A stretch of DNA of 64,000 nt from Haematobacter genomosp. 1 (lineage in GTDB: Bacteria > Pseudomonadota > Alphaproteobacteria > Rhodobacterales > Rhodobacteraceae). This document shows, one piece after another, positions 43,634 through 52,868 of this stretch. A program made the position numbers and the translations under genes. Position 1 is the stretch's first letter, and every line of letters starts with the position of its first letter. The stretch lies in the NCBI RefSeq assembly GCF_002196855.1, contig NZ_NIPW01000008.1, forward strand, positions 1-64,000, in the 5' to 3' direction. The notes below the pieces were generated by a model. It was not told the origin of the DNA, did not search any database, and was given only the letters and a program-made list of their open reading frames with translations.

Positions 43634-45172
43634 ATGACGAATGCCAAACCCCGCCTGCTAAGCAGGCTTCTTGCGGCAGGCGGGCTCGCCGCCGCGCTGG
43701 CCGCTGCCCCGGCGGTAGCGAAGGAGAATGTGCTGACTGTCGGCAACCCCTTTGCCCCGCTCAGCCTTGACCCCGCTCTGTCTGGCAATGGCCGGGCCGG
43801 GACCTGGCTGTTCCCAACCTATGAACCGCTGGTGCGCACGCTCGCCGACGGGTCGCTGGAACCCGCGCTGGCCACCAGCTGGGAGATGTCGGACGATCTC
43901 CAGGTGTTGACGGTGACCCTGCGCGAAGGGGTCACCTTTTCAAACGGCGAGGCGGTCGATGCCGCCGCCGTCAAGAAATCCATCGACTACTTCGTCGGCC
44001 GCAGCGGCCCCTTCGCCGCGAACCTCGCCAAGTTGACCGGGGTGGAGGTGGTGTCGGACCATGGGCTGACCATGACCTTCTCTGAACCGACCCCGGTTGC
44101 GATGAAGCTGTTCGACCACAATTGGAACGCGGGCTGGATCATCTGCCCCGCCGGTGTGGACAATCCCGAAACCCTGCTGACGAAAAGCTGCGGCGCCGGG
44201 CCCTATGTGCTGGACGCCGACGCTTCCGTTTCAGGCAAGAGCTACACCTACCTGCCCAATCCCTCCTACTACAACGCGGAGGCGCGGCACTGGGACAGGA
44301 TCAAGGTCTCGGTCTTCCTCGACCAGAATTCGGGTGTCCAGGCGCTGCGGGCCAATCAGTTGAACGTGCTGATCTCCGACCCGATGACCGCGCATATGAA
44401 CCGCAGCATCCTCGGCGACAGGATCAGGCTGATCCATTCACCGGTGCAATGGGCCGGTCTCGTGCTGATGGATCGCGCGGGCGACATCAACCCCGCCCTG
44501 GGCGATGTCCGCGTGCGCCGCGCGCTCAACATGGGCATCGACCGCAACCTGGTCGCGCAGGCCATGTTCGGTGATCTGGCCTATGGTACGGCACAGCTGC
44601 AGGTGAAGGGTTTCGACGGCTATCAGGAGGGCAATGAGGCCGTGTATCCCTTCGATGTGGATGCCGCCAAGGCGCTGCTGGCGGAGGCGGGCTTTGCAGA
44701 CGGCCTGACGGTGAAGGCGGGGTACGTCAGCAACACGCTGAACAATGCGCTGTTTCAGGCCTATGCCGACCAGCTCAGCCAGATCGGCGTGACGCTGGAG
44801 CCGGAGATCTATCAGGGCATCGGCGCCTCGCTTCAGGCCCGCAAGGAGCGCAAGATCGAGACGTTGCTGTTCAACACCAACTCCGGGGTGCCGAACCTTG
44901 CCATGGTGCAGACGCTGAGCCCGAACGGCTCGCTCAACCCCTATGCCTCCAGCGACCCGGAGCTCAGCGCGCTGATCGCCGCGGCCTCCCGTCTCACGGG
45001 GGAGGAGGCCCGGCAGGCGTGGGACGCGGTCTATGCCAAGGTTGTCGAACTGGCCTGGTTCCTGCCGGTCATCGGTGTCGATGCAGCCTATCTCGCCACG
45101 AGCAATGTCGAAGTGCCGGAGATCGGGCAGAGCATCGTGATCGACATCACGAAGATCCGTCCACGCAGCTGA
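43634..45172 (+). CDS. Peptide-type ABC binding protein (DppA/OppA family)
   Basis: A 512-residue binding protein with a signal peptide (1-29, ending AAPAVAKEN). Mature segments TYEPLVRTLADGSLEPALAT, SWEMSDDLQVLTVTLREGVT and DVRVRRALNMGIDRNLVAQA are standard for SBP family 5. GGGAGG lies 11 bases before the ATG. It is the fourth gene in the operon, following the membrane parts, unlike the common order with binding protein first. Ligand may be a peptide, glycoside or other small molecule. Confidence 0.92.
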   Translation: MTNAKPRLLSRLLAAGGLAAALAAAPAVAKENVLTVGNPFAPLSLDPALSGNGRAGTWLFPTYEPLVRTLADGSLEPALATSWEMSDDLQVLTVTLREGVTFSNGEAVDAAAVKKSIDYFVGRSGPFAANLAKLTGVEVVSDHGLTMTFSEPTPVAMKLFDHNWNAGWIICPAGVDNPETLLTKSCGAGPYVLDADASVSGKSYTYLPNPSYYNAEARHWDRIKVSVFLDQNSGVQALRANQLNVLISDPMTAHMNRSILGDRIRLIHSPVQWAGLVLMDRAGDINPALGDVRVRRALNMGIDRNLVAQAMFGDLAYGTAQLQVKGFDGYQEGNEAVYPFDVDAAKALLAEAGFADGLTVKAGYVSNTLNNALFQAYADQLSQIGVTLEPEIYQGIGASLQARKERKIETLLFNTNSGVPNLAMVQTLSPNGSLNPYASSDPELSALIAAASRLTGEEARQAWDAVYAKVVELAWFLPVIGVDAAYLATSNVEVPEIGQSIVIDITKIRPRS

Positions 45173-45194
45173 CCGGCCCCCACATCAAAGGAAC

Positions 45195-46091
45195 ATGTCC
45201 ATGCTGGACCCGATCATTGCGGATATGGATCGCCGCCGCGTCGCCGAAGGCTATCCGGAGCCGTTCTCGGCCGCGACCGGCGGAGAGGCGCGCGCGCACG
45301 GCTGGGCGATCCGGAATGCGTTCTACCCCAGCCCGGACATTCCCGTGGCCGGGTCCGAGCCGCGCTTGGTTCCCGGGCCCGGCGGCGCCATTCCGGTGCG
45401 CGTCATCCGCCCGCTGGAGCCGTCGGGCGCCACCGTGCTTTATCTGCATGGCGGCGGCTGGATCATCGGCGATCTGGAGAGCCATCATGCGCATGCCTGC
45501 CGGCTGGCCGATGTCTCCGGCGCGGTGGTGGTGAACGTCGATTATCGTCTGGCGCCGGAACATCCGTTTCCGGCGGCGCCGCTCGACGCGATCGCGGCGC
45601 TGGAATGGGTGGCCGCGCATATCGGCGAGCTGGGCGGCGATCCCGCCCGCCTTGCCGTCGCCGGGGACAGCGCGGGGGGCAATCTGGCGGCGGTGGCCGC
45701 GCTTCACGCCCGCGACGCGGGGCTACCGCTCAGGGCCCAGTTGCTGTGCTATCCGCTGACCGATTTCCGCCGGCGCACGGGCAAGCCGACGCCGGTGGAG
45801 CCCAAATATCTCGGCCCGGATTACGTGAAGACCGCCGCAGACTGGCGCGCCTCGCCCATCACTGCGGATTTGCGGGGCGTCGCGCCGGTGATCCTCGGGA
45901 CGGGACGGCATGACTATCTGCATGCGGACAATCTGGCCTTCGCCGCCGCGCTCTGCACGGCGGGCGTGCCGCTGGACCTGCGCATTTACGACAGCCTCAA
46001 CCACGGCTTCGCCAGCTTCACCGGTGTGGTTCCGGCCGCGTTGAATGCCACTGTCGAGCTTTATGAGCGGCTGTCCCTGCAGATGCGCTGA
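45195..46091 (+). CDS. Alpha/beta hydrolase of the HSL (hormone-sensitive lipase-like) family
   Basis: A 298-residue esterase. The oxyanion motif LYLHGGGWIIGDLESH and nucleophile elbow VAGDSAGGNLAAVAAL identify the HSL family; the acid lies in GRHDYLHADN and the catalytic His in SLNHGFASF. It begins 22 bases after the binding-protein gene and is probably the last gene of the operon. It may cleave an ester of the imported compound in the cytoplasm; no signal peptide. Confidence 0.92.
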   Translation: MSMLDPIIADMDRRRVAEGYPEPFSAATGGEARAHGWAIRNAFYPSPDIPVAGSEPRLVPGPGGAIPVRVIRPLEPSGATVLYLHGGGWIIGDLESHHAHACRLADVSGAVVVNVDYRLAPEHPFPAAPLDAIAALEWVAAHIGELGGDPARLAVAGDSAGGNLAAVAALHARDAGLPLRAQLLCYPLTDFRRRTGKPTPVEPKYLGPDYVKTAADWRASPITADLRGVAPVILGTGRHDYLHADNLAFAAALCTAGVPLDLRIYDSLNHGFASFTGVVPAALNATVELYERLSLQMR

Positions 46092-46783
46092 TCCGGTTCG
46101 CTCCATCGTCTCGATCACACAGGGGCGAAGGCGCGCAATTCCACAATTCACGCTACTGGCAGCCTGTCCCGTGTAAGGCCCGTCGAGCCCACCCGCAAGG
46201 TTACGATTGCCGGGGAACGGGTTCTCCCCGTCCATCGCGTGGTTAGCAAGCGGATCGTGTTGGTGGGACTTCGCCGATCTATAGACGAGGGTCCGACGCA
46301 GGATATCGGATCCGTCGGGGAATCTGCTCGGCGGTTTCTGGTTCTGTCCATCAAATGACCACCGGGGTCGTGCGGCAGATGATACGCAATATCCCGTCGG
46401 CTGCTGGCTATTTCCAACGCGCCACTGCCTTCGCCGTGAGCTTTTGGCATATCGCTCGTCAATCCTGACAAGGGGGGCCATCCATCCTCGTCGGCATCCC
46501 TGCGCGCATATCCATTCCGGTCTCGATGCCATTTGGGAAGGATGGCTATGCGGGAGACGGCCTCACCCGCAGGCGAGGACGGAGTGCCGGGTGATGAGTA
46601 CATGTCGGGTGCAGAATTATCCCGGCCCGTGGTAATCATCAAACCCGGCTCGCCTTGCTTTCGGCGGTTTTCAGAGGTCTGGCGGCGCGCTGATGAACGG
46701 CTGGGGCTGGGGGACGACTTGTCTGTTGCTGCAATTGTGGTCGTCCCGCCTTTTGCCGATCACGGGCTATCGCCGAACCGCGG
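46092..46783. other. Gene-free gap between convergent operons
   Basis: About 690 bases. A plus-strand frame from ATG 46545 (after AAGGATGGCT) encodes a stretch with LSRPVVIIKPGSPCFRRFSE before it runs into the antisense of the glutamate dehydrogenase gene; I do not recognise it. No terminator with a T-run found. Confidence 0.45.
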
Positions 46784-48034
46784 TCACGGGAACAGGCCGC
46801 GGGTCTCTTTGGCGCGGCGCACCGTCTCCACCCCGATCGCGAGCGCGGCGTTGCGATGCGAGAGGCCGCGCGCTTTCGCCATGTCCAGCACCTGGCCGAG
46901 GGAGCGATCCAGTGCTTCGTAGAGCTTGCGCATCACCTCGTCCTCCGTCCAGAAATAGCGTTGCAGATCCTGCACCCATTCGAAGTAGCTGACGATCACC
47001 CCGCCGGAGTTGCACAGGATGTCGGGGATGACGAAGATGTCCCCCCGGTCGTCGATGATCTCATCCGCGCCGGGGGTGGTCGGACCGTTCGCGCCTTCGG
47101 CGAGAATGCGGCATTTCAGGTCCGCCGCATTGCCGGCGGTGATCGCCCGTTCCAGCGCCGCGGGGATCAGCACATCGCAGGGCTGGGTCAGCAGCTCTTC
47201 CGGGTCGAAGGCCAGCTCGGTCGAAAAGCCCGCAAGCGAGCCATGCGCCTGGGCATGGGCCGACATCGCCTGAACGTCGAGGCCGCGGGGATCATAATAG
47301 GCCCCCGTGTGGTCGGAAGCGCCGACGATCTTCACGCCATGCTCCGCCAGCGACAGCGCCGAGATCGCCCCGACATTGCCGAAGCCCTGGACGATGGCAG
47401 TGGCGCCTTGCGGCACCATTCCGATCAGATCCATCGCGCGCAGCGTGCAGTGGGCGACGCCACGGCCCGTCGCCTCGCGCCGGCCCAGCGTGCCGCCGCA
47501 CCAGACCGGCTTGCCGGTAACGATTTCATTGACGGTGTGGCCCGCATACATGGAATAGGTGTCCATGAACCATGCCATGACCTGTTCGTTGGTGCCCATG
47601 TCAGGGGCCATCACATCGGTATGCGGGCTGACGAAGGGGATCAGTTCCTGCATGTAGCGGCGCGACAGTGCCTCCAGTTCGTGGGGGGACAGCGCACGCG
47701 GATCGACGGTGATGCCGCCCTTGGCCCCGCCATAGGGCAGCCCGGCCAGCGCGCATTTCCAGCTCATCCAGACCGCCAGCGCCGCGACCTCGCCCACATC
47801 GACCGAAGGGGCAAAGCGGGTGCCGCCCTTTGTCGGGCCCAGCGTCAGGTGGTGCTGCACGCGGTAGCCCTGGAACACGGCGGTCGATCCGTCGTCGCGG
47901 TGGATCGGGCAGGAAACCGCGACCAGACGCTTGGGCATCAGCAACCGCTCGCGCTGATCTTGCGGGATGTCGAGGTGGTCGGCGATGCGCTGGAACTGCG
48001 TCTTCGCCATGTCGAACACGGGCCCGGAATACAT
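46784..48034 (-). CDS. gdhA: Glu/Leu/Phe/Val-type dehydrogenase, probably glutamate dehydrogenase
   Basis: A 416-residue oxidoreductase that interconverts glutamate and 2-oxoglutarate with NAD(P). Catalytic Lys lies in GLPYGGAKGGI, the second active-site region in VSPHTDVMAPDMGTNEQVMA, followed by GGTLGRREATGRGV and the Rossmann motif VQGFGNVGAISAL. ATG 48034 has AAAGGA upstream; the frame is open to 48091. It follows the glutamate-type importer genes by 78 bases in the same direction, consistent with glutamate as the imported amino acid. Confidence 0.93.
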   Translation of the reverse strand: MYSGPVFDMAKTQFQRIADHLDIPQDQRERLLMPKRLVAVSCPIHRDDGSTAVFQGYRVQHHLTLGPTKGGTRFAPSVDVGEVAALAVWMSWKCALAGLPYGGAKGGITVDPRALSPHELEALSRRYMQELIPFVSPHTDVMAPDMGTNEQVMAWFMDTYSMYAGHTVNEIVTGKPVWCGGTLGRREATGRGVAHCTLRAMDLIGMVPQGATAIVQGFGNVGAISALSLAEHGVKIVGASDHTGAYYDPRGLDVQAMSAHAQAHGSLAGFSTELAFDPEELLTQPCDVLIPAALERAITAGNAADLKCRILAEGANGPTTPGADEIIDDRGDIFVIPDILCNSGGVIVSYFEWVQDLQRYFWTEDEVMRKLYEALDRSLGQVLDMAKARGLSHRNAALAIGVETVRRAKETRGLFP

Positions 48035-48112
48035 GGGGCGTCCTTTCAAGGGGTGCAGGGGATCGGGCCGCGCGACGGGATCGCGCGGCAACCGCAGGAT
48101 GTGTCGGTCCGT

Positions 48113-48841
48113 TCAGTGTCGCAGGTCGGACAGGAACTTCTGCGCGCGGGGGTGCTGGGGGTTGGTGAAGAAGGTCTCGGGAGAGGCGTCCTCCAGCAGC
48201 ACGCCCTTGTCGAGAAACCAGACGCGGTCGGCGACCTCGCGCGCGAAGCCCATCTCATGGGTGACGCACATCATCGTCATGCCGGTATGGGCGAGGCCCT
48301 TCATCACCTGCAACACCTCCCCCACCATCTCGGGGTCGAGCGCCGATGTGGGTTCATCGAAGAGGATGACCGGCGGGTCCATGGCCAGCGACCGCGCGAT
48401 GGCCACCCGCTGGGCCTGCCCGCCCGAAAGCTGCCCGGGAAAAGCCCCCGCCTTGTCCGCCAGCCCGACACGATCCAGAAGCGCGTGGGCCTTTTCCTCT
48501 GCCGCCGCGCGGCTCAGGCCGCGGAGCTTGCGGGGGGCGAGGGTGATGTTGTCCAGCACCGACATATGCGGGAAGAGGTTGAACTGCTGGAAGACGAAGC
48601 CGATGTCGCGCCGCATCCGGTTCAGGTCGGCGCCCTTTGCCTGCGTATCCTGCCCGTTCACGGTGATCCTCCCGCCCTGGATCGGCTCCAGCCGGTTGAT
48701 GGTGCGGATCAGCGTCGTCTTACCGGAGCCGGAGGGGCCGCAGAGCACGACGACCTCGCCCTTGTTCACCTCTGCGGTTATGTCGGTCAGGCATTGGTGG
48801 TGTGGCGTGTACCACTTGTTGACGGCATCGAAGCGGATCAT
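48113..48841 (-). CDS. Polar amino-acid ABC ATPase (GltL/GlnQ type)
   Basis: A 242-residue ATPase: Walker [20 protein letters not shown]-loop [16 protein letters not shown], signature [17 protein letters not shown], Walker [17 protein letters not shown], switch [18 protein letters not shown]. This is the canonical pattern of the polar amino-acid family. Start overlaps the stop of the permease at 48838 (ATGA). Confidence 0.95.
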   Translation of the reverse strand: MIRFDAVNKWYTPHHQCLTDITAEVNKGEVVVLCGPSGSGKTTLIRTINRLEPIQGGRITVNGQDTQAKGADLNRMRRDIGFVFQQFNLFPHMSVLDNITLAPRKLRGLSRAAAEEKAHALLDRVGLADKAGAFPGQLSGGQAQRVAIARSLAMDPPVILFDEPTSALDPEMVGEVLQVMKGLAHTGMTMMCVTHEMGFAREVADRVWFLDKGVLLEDASPETFFTNPQHPRAQKFLSDLRH

Positions 48842-49566
48842 GGTGCAGGCTCCGTGGCGAGGATTGGGGTGACGGCGGGGCGGCCCTGCCGGCGGCGGGC
48901 GATGCGGCCCTCCAGCCAGCGGGCGGTCTGGGTCAGGGAGAAGCAGAGCACGAAGTAGGTCAGCGCGAGGATCGAGAACACCTCGACCGGACGGGTCAGA
49001 AGCTGGCTGTTCACCTGCGCGGCGGCAAAGGTGAATTCGTTCACCGAAATCACATAGCCCAGCGAGGTTTCCTTGATGAGCGATACGAACTGGCTGATCA
49101 GGCTCGGCAGCGAATTGTAGAGTGCCTGCGGCAGAACGACGAAGCCCAGCGTGCGAAAATAGCCAAACCCCAGCGACCGCGCGGCCTCCGTCTGGCCCTT
49201 GGGCAGCGACTGAATGCCGGCGCGGATCGCTTCGGCCAGATAGGCGCTCTCATAAAGCACCAGCGCCCCCACCAGCGTCCAGAAGCCGCTGATCGGCCAG
49301 CCGATCAGATGCGGCAGCGCGAAATAGCTCCAGAAGATGACCATCAGGAACGGCATGCCCCGCACCGTATGCACGATGGCCGCGGCGGGAAGGCTGATCC
49401 AGCGGAACGGGCTGATCCGGGCCACGGCCAGCGCCATGGCGCAGGGAAAGGCCAGTGCCAGACCCGTCAGCGCCAGGAGCAGCGTGGCCGCCAGACCGCC
49501 CAGCGGGCCGTTGGGATACTGCCCCACGAGAAAGAGCAGCCAGTAGTCGTGGATGATGTCGATCAT
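48838..49566 (-). CDS. Polar amino-acid ABC permease (GltK type)
   Basis: A 242-residue permease of the His/Glu/Gln family. Features are the region [40 protein letters not shown] with the coupling loop [20 protein letters not shown], and five predicted helices. ATG 49566 lies nine bases after the stop of the first permease. Together the two form the heterodimeric channel. Confidence 0.94.
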   Translation of the reverse strand: MIDIIHDYWLLFLVGQYPNGPLGGLAATLLLALTGLALAFPCAMALAVARISPFRWISLPAAAIVHTVRGMPFLMVIFWSYFALPHLIGWPISGFWTLVGALVLYESAYLAEAIRAGIQSLPKGQTEAARSLGFGYFRTLGFVVLPQALYNSLPSLISQFVSLIKETSLGYVISVNEFTFAAAQVNSQLLTRPVEVFSILALTYFVLCFSLTQTARWLEGRIARRRQGRPAVTPILATEPAP

Positions 49567-49575
49567 GGCTGCCCC

Positions 49576-50274
49576 CTATCGCGCGGCGCTGGCGTTGCGG
49601 CGTTCGTAAAGCCCGCCAACCGCCATGATGAGGAACGAAAAGAACAGGTAGATGGCCGTCACCACGAAGAAGATCTCGAAGGTGCGGAACGTGTCGGCCT
49701 CGATCTGCCGTGACTGGTAGGTCAGTTCATGCACGCCGATGGCCATGGCGATCGAGGTGTTCTTGAACAGCAGCAGCGAATAGTTGACCAGCGGCGGTAT
49801 GGAAAGCCGCAGCGCCTGTGGCACGATCACGTAGCGCATGGTCTGGAGATAGCCGAAGCCGAAGGTACGCCCCGCCTCATACTGGGTGCGCGGCACGGCG
49901 CGCAGGCCCGAGCGCAGCGCCTCCGACATATAGGCGGAAAAGCAGAAGCCGATGGCAAGCAGCGCGAGGATGAATTCGCTGTTACGCTCGTAAAGCCATT
50001 CGCGGGCGGCCTCGGGCAGCAGTTCGGGCACGGCAAAATACCAAAACAGCACCTGCACCAGCAGGGGGATGTTCTGGTGAACCTCCACCCAGGCGGAAAC
50101 GAACCAGACCGCGGGCGGAAATTCGGTGGCGCGCAGCACGGCCAGAACCACCGCCAGCCCGAAGGCGAGGCACCAGGCCCCCAGCGTCAGTTGCAACGTC
50201 ACCCACAACCCGTCCGCAAGCCAGCGCAGGTATTCGCCGGTCAGGACGGCAGAGAAATCGAGCGATCCGCCCAT
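49576..50274 (-). CDS. Polar amino-acid ABC permease (GltJ type)
   Basis: A 232-residue permease: ADGLWVTLQLTLGAWCLAFG at the first helix, WVEVHQNIPLLVQVLFWYFA, and the coupling loop RTQYEAGRTFGFGYLQTMRY. The HQNIPLLVQ wording and order binding protein, J, K, L fit the glutamate/aspartate type. It follows the binding-protein gene by 57 bases. Confidence 0.94.
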   Translation of the reverse strand: MGGSLDFSAVLTGEYLRWLADGLWVTLQLTLGAWCLAFGLAVVLAVLRATEFPPAVWFVSAWVEVHQNIPLLVQVLFWYFAVPELLPEAAREWLYERNSEFILALLAIGFCFSAYMSEALRSGLRAVPRTQYEAGRTFGFGYLQTMRYVIVPQALRLSIPPLVNYSLLLFKNTSIAMAIGVHELTYQSRQIEADTFRTFEIFFVVTAIYLFFSFLIMAVGGLYERRNASAAR

Positions 50275-50331
50275 GGTCTTCCCCTTCCGTTCGGGCCGCC
50301 CGGCATCACGCCAGGCGGCGGGTTGCCAGGA

Positions 50332-51165
50332 TCAGAGCGCGGGTTTCAGCACCGGGTCGGAGACAGGCTCGTTCATGCGGAAGGCGCGGGTGAGTTTGAA
50401 CTGGGTTTCGGGGCCGAACCATTTGTCGAAGATCTTCTGCGCCTCGCCCGTCTCTTCCAGCCGGGTCAGCGTGGCATTGACGGCCTCCTTGAATGCGGGT
50501 TCGTTCCTGCGCAGGCCGAGCCCCCAGTATTCCTTGGCCATCGCACCGGGCAGGAAGGCGAAACCGCCGCCTGCGGTATTGACGAACTTCACCGAGGCGA
50601 CCTCGGAGAGCGCCAGCGCCTTCACCTTGGACTGTTGCAGCGCCAGGAAGGCGGCGGGCGGATCCTGGAAGGTCAGGATGGTGGCCTGCGGCACGATCTC
50701 CCGCAGGAAGCGTTCGGAGCTGGAGCCTTTCGGCGCGCTGACCTTCTTGCCGGAGAGGTCCTCCATCGCCTTGATGTCGGAGCCTTCCTTGACCAGCAGC
50801 CGTTGCAGGCTGACGAAGGAGGCGTTGGAATAGTCGATCTGCTGCGCGCGTTCGGCAGTATAGCCCAGTGCGGCGGCGACCAGATCCACCCGGCCCTCGG
50901 TCAGCTCGGGGATCCGCGCCTCGACCGCGATGAGCTTCAGCTCCAGCTTGACGCCCAGATCGTCGGCCACGGCTCGGCACAGATCGACCTCATAGCCGAT
51001 GATCTCCCGTGTCGCGGGATCGGGAAAGCTGAAGGGTTCGTAGTTGCCCATGGTGCCGCAGATCAGCCCACCCTTCGCCTTGATGTCGGAAAGCTGGTCG
51101 GCCAGCGCCGGAGCGGCAGCAAGCGACAGGCCCGCCAGAATGGCGAGGGATTTCAGAATGGTCAT
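50332..51165 (-). CDS. Polar amino-acid (glutamate/aspartate-type) binding protein
   Basis: A 277-residue family-3 binding protein. Signal peptide 1-22 ends PALADQ. Mature segments are GGLICGTMGNYEPFSFPDPA, IGYEVDLCRAVADDLGVKLE, LTEGRVDLVAAALGYTAERA and SGKKVSAPKGSSSERFLREI. CAGGAGACC precedes the ATG. Context with glutamate dehydrogenase favours glutamate/aspartate, not proven by sequence. Confidence 0.93.
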   Translation of the reverse strand: MTILKSLAILAGLSLAAAPALADQLSDIKAKGGLICGTMGNYEPFSFPDPATREIIGYEVDLCRAVADDLGVKLELKLIAVEARIPELTEGRVDLVAAALGYTAERAQQIDYSNASFVSLQRLLVKEGSDIKAMEDLSGKKVSAPKGSSSERFLREIVPQATILTFQDPPAAFLALQQSKVKALALSEVASVKFVNTAGGGFAFLPGAMAKEYWGLGLRRNEPAFKEAVNATLTRLEETGEAQKIFDKWFGPETQFKLTRAFRMNEPVSDPVLKPAL

Positions 51166-51192
51166 CTTGGTCTCCTGTTGGTTTTTGTGCGC

Positions 51193-51624
51193 TCAGGCGG
51201 GTTTGCCATAGGCGCCGATGTAGCGGTCTTCGGCGATCTGCCGCTTGATCTCGGCTTCCGGGGCCTCCTTCGTGCGGACGGGATAAAGAAGCGCCGGCCC
51301 GTCGGCCCGCGCAGAGGCGCTCATATCGTCCGCCGCCTTGATATCGCTGCGGTTTACGACAGGGCTGCGGATAGAAGCCGGCACCTCGATGGCTCCGGGA
51401 TCATTCTCGCAGGACGCGCGATGGATGACGGCATGTGCGGATATCGGCAACTCGCGCCGACCGATTGCGCCATTGTCGTTGATTGCAGGGTCGATGACGA
51501 AATCCGCCGCGTGGTGAATTCTGGCGGCACTGGATATCCCGACGCCTCCGGGCAGGCATGTGGCGACGATGCGGAAGCTTTCAAGCAGGTCCGCTTGCAG
51601 CACGGCGGCAGAGGTCGTGGTCAT
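51193..51624 (-). CDS. Hypothetical 143-residue protein at head of glutamate operon
   Basis: ATG 51624 with CAGGACC upstream opens a 143-residue frame ending 27 bases before the binding-protein start. Codon use is GC-rich at third positions, like its neighbours. There is no signal peptide, membrane helix or motif I recognise; the C-terminus reads AEIKRQIAEDRYIGAYGKP. It may be a true small first gene or the residue of a deleted larger enzyme. An AT-rich stretch at 51650-51720 just upstream probably contains the operon promoter. Confidence 0.55.
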   Translation of the reverse strand: MTTTSAAVLQADLLESFRIVATCLPGGVGISSAARIHHAADFVIDPAINDNGAIGRRELPISAHAVIHRASCENDPGAIEVPASIRSPVVNRSDIKAADDMSASARADGPALLYPVRTKEAPEAEIKRQIAEDRYIGAYGKPA

Positions 51625-52144
51625 GGTGCGGTCCTGCGATGTGTCGAATTAAGATAAGGTAATGGAGGAAGGCACATAAAAAACAGCGATATTATTTTAT
51701 GAAATCCAATCTCTTTTTTAGATGATTTTGGACGCAAGGGACCTCGCGTCGTTGCAGATCGGCGTGCCATGTCGTTGAGAGACGCCGAGAGCGTATCGGG
51801 ACGGAGCTACGCCGCCAGCAATGGTTGAAGGTTGGACCGAGCGTACCGGAAATTTCCTCCGACAATCTGAAGGGCTGGTCCGGTTCGGCAGAAGACAGCC
51901 AAGCCGGCCTTGTCGATGTTCCCGCGAGGGTGCTCAAACGGTCGACCCACCACGGCCAATGGGGTAACGAACCTTTTGTTCTTCTATTCCTCGAACAGTC
52001 GATATCGGAAATAACGTCCTGATCGCCATACATTATCCCGACGGCGCCACCGGCCCGTCATCGTGAGATGGCCGGAAAAATCCAGCTTCCGGTGGTCCAA
52101 GGTCGGGGAGCATATCAGCGATCCCGGGCATCTCGATATCGGGT
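51625..52144. other. Gap with AT-rich segment
   Basis: About 520 bases. The first 100 (for example cagcgatattattttatg) are markedly AT-rich, consistent with a promoter for the minus-strand glutamate operon. The remainder shows no gene. Confidence 0.45.
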
Positions 52145-52570
52145 CGGGGCGTCGCACGGGAGCTGGCAGTGCTGATCGAGCGTCGAGGAAAGCCGGTAAT
52201 GATTATCTCGGATAGGGGCACGGAACTGACCTCGGATGTTATTCTGCCGTGGTTCTCGGAGAAAAAGATCGAATGGCATTACATCGAGCCGGGCAAGCCG
52301 AGCGAGACTGTGCGGAAAGCCTCAACGGACGCATGCGCGTTGAACTGCTCAACGAAACCACGTTCCGCACCTTGGCTCATGCCCTGGTCGTGACCGCCGC
52401 GTGGACCGCCGAATAGACACTGAACGCCCGCATTCTGCCGTGACCTACCAGACCCCGGCCGATCCCGCGCGGACCCGGACACCGCTGCACAAGACGAAAG
52501 CTTTGCGCGTCGGCGATCGCTCCCCCGTCGTCGATCGGCATAAAACACCAACCAGAGTCCTGTCGGCGCT
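52145..52570 (+). pseudogene. IS3-family transposase remnant
   Basis: RELAVLIERRGKPVMIISDR followed by GTELTSDVILPWFSEK and IEWHYIEPGKPSE is the conserved DDE-integrase core of IS3 OrfB; after a frameshift SLNGRMRVELLNETTF and more C-terminal sequence continue to a stop near 52575. The N-terminal part, first catalytic Asp and IS ends are gone, and stops interrupt the rest. It is a different IS3 lineage from the one at 58173. Confidence 0.8.
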
Positions 52571-52868
52571 GGAGTAAAACCCAATGCCAAGGCAGGGGTG
52601 GATTTGCAGTGCGATACCCACGCCCCGAAGCTACAGGCAACGCCGGATCTTCGTATTTCCCTGGGTCCGCCCTTCAAGGTCGGTCTCGCGCCAATGGGTT
52701 GGGCCATCGCAGGGGCAGCTGCACCCATGGCGGCGGGGGCTGTGGCTTCGCAAGACACGCTGCTCAATCTCTCCGGCTCGGCAGCAGTGACGGACTTTCC
52801 CGGTTGTTGATGTCTTTCGAGCGTGGTCGCTGGGATGCCTCCGTCCAGAGTAGATGCGTCGTGGGACT
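52571..52868. other. Gap between IS3 scrap and aldehyde dehydrogenase
   Basis: Just under 300 bases, no gene recognised. It may include the lost 3' end of the IS3 element. Confidence 0.4.

Noticed and set aside
46856-48958. 700-codon plus-strand open frame
   Set aside because: Antisense shadow of the glutamate dehydrogenase and ABC ATPase genes caused by high GC codon use; no domain recognisable.
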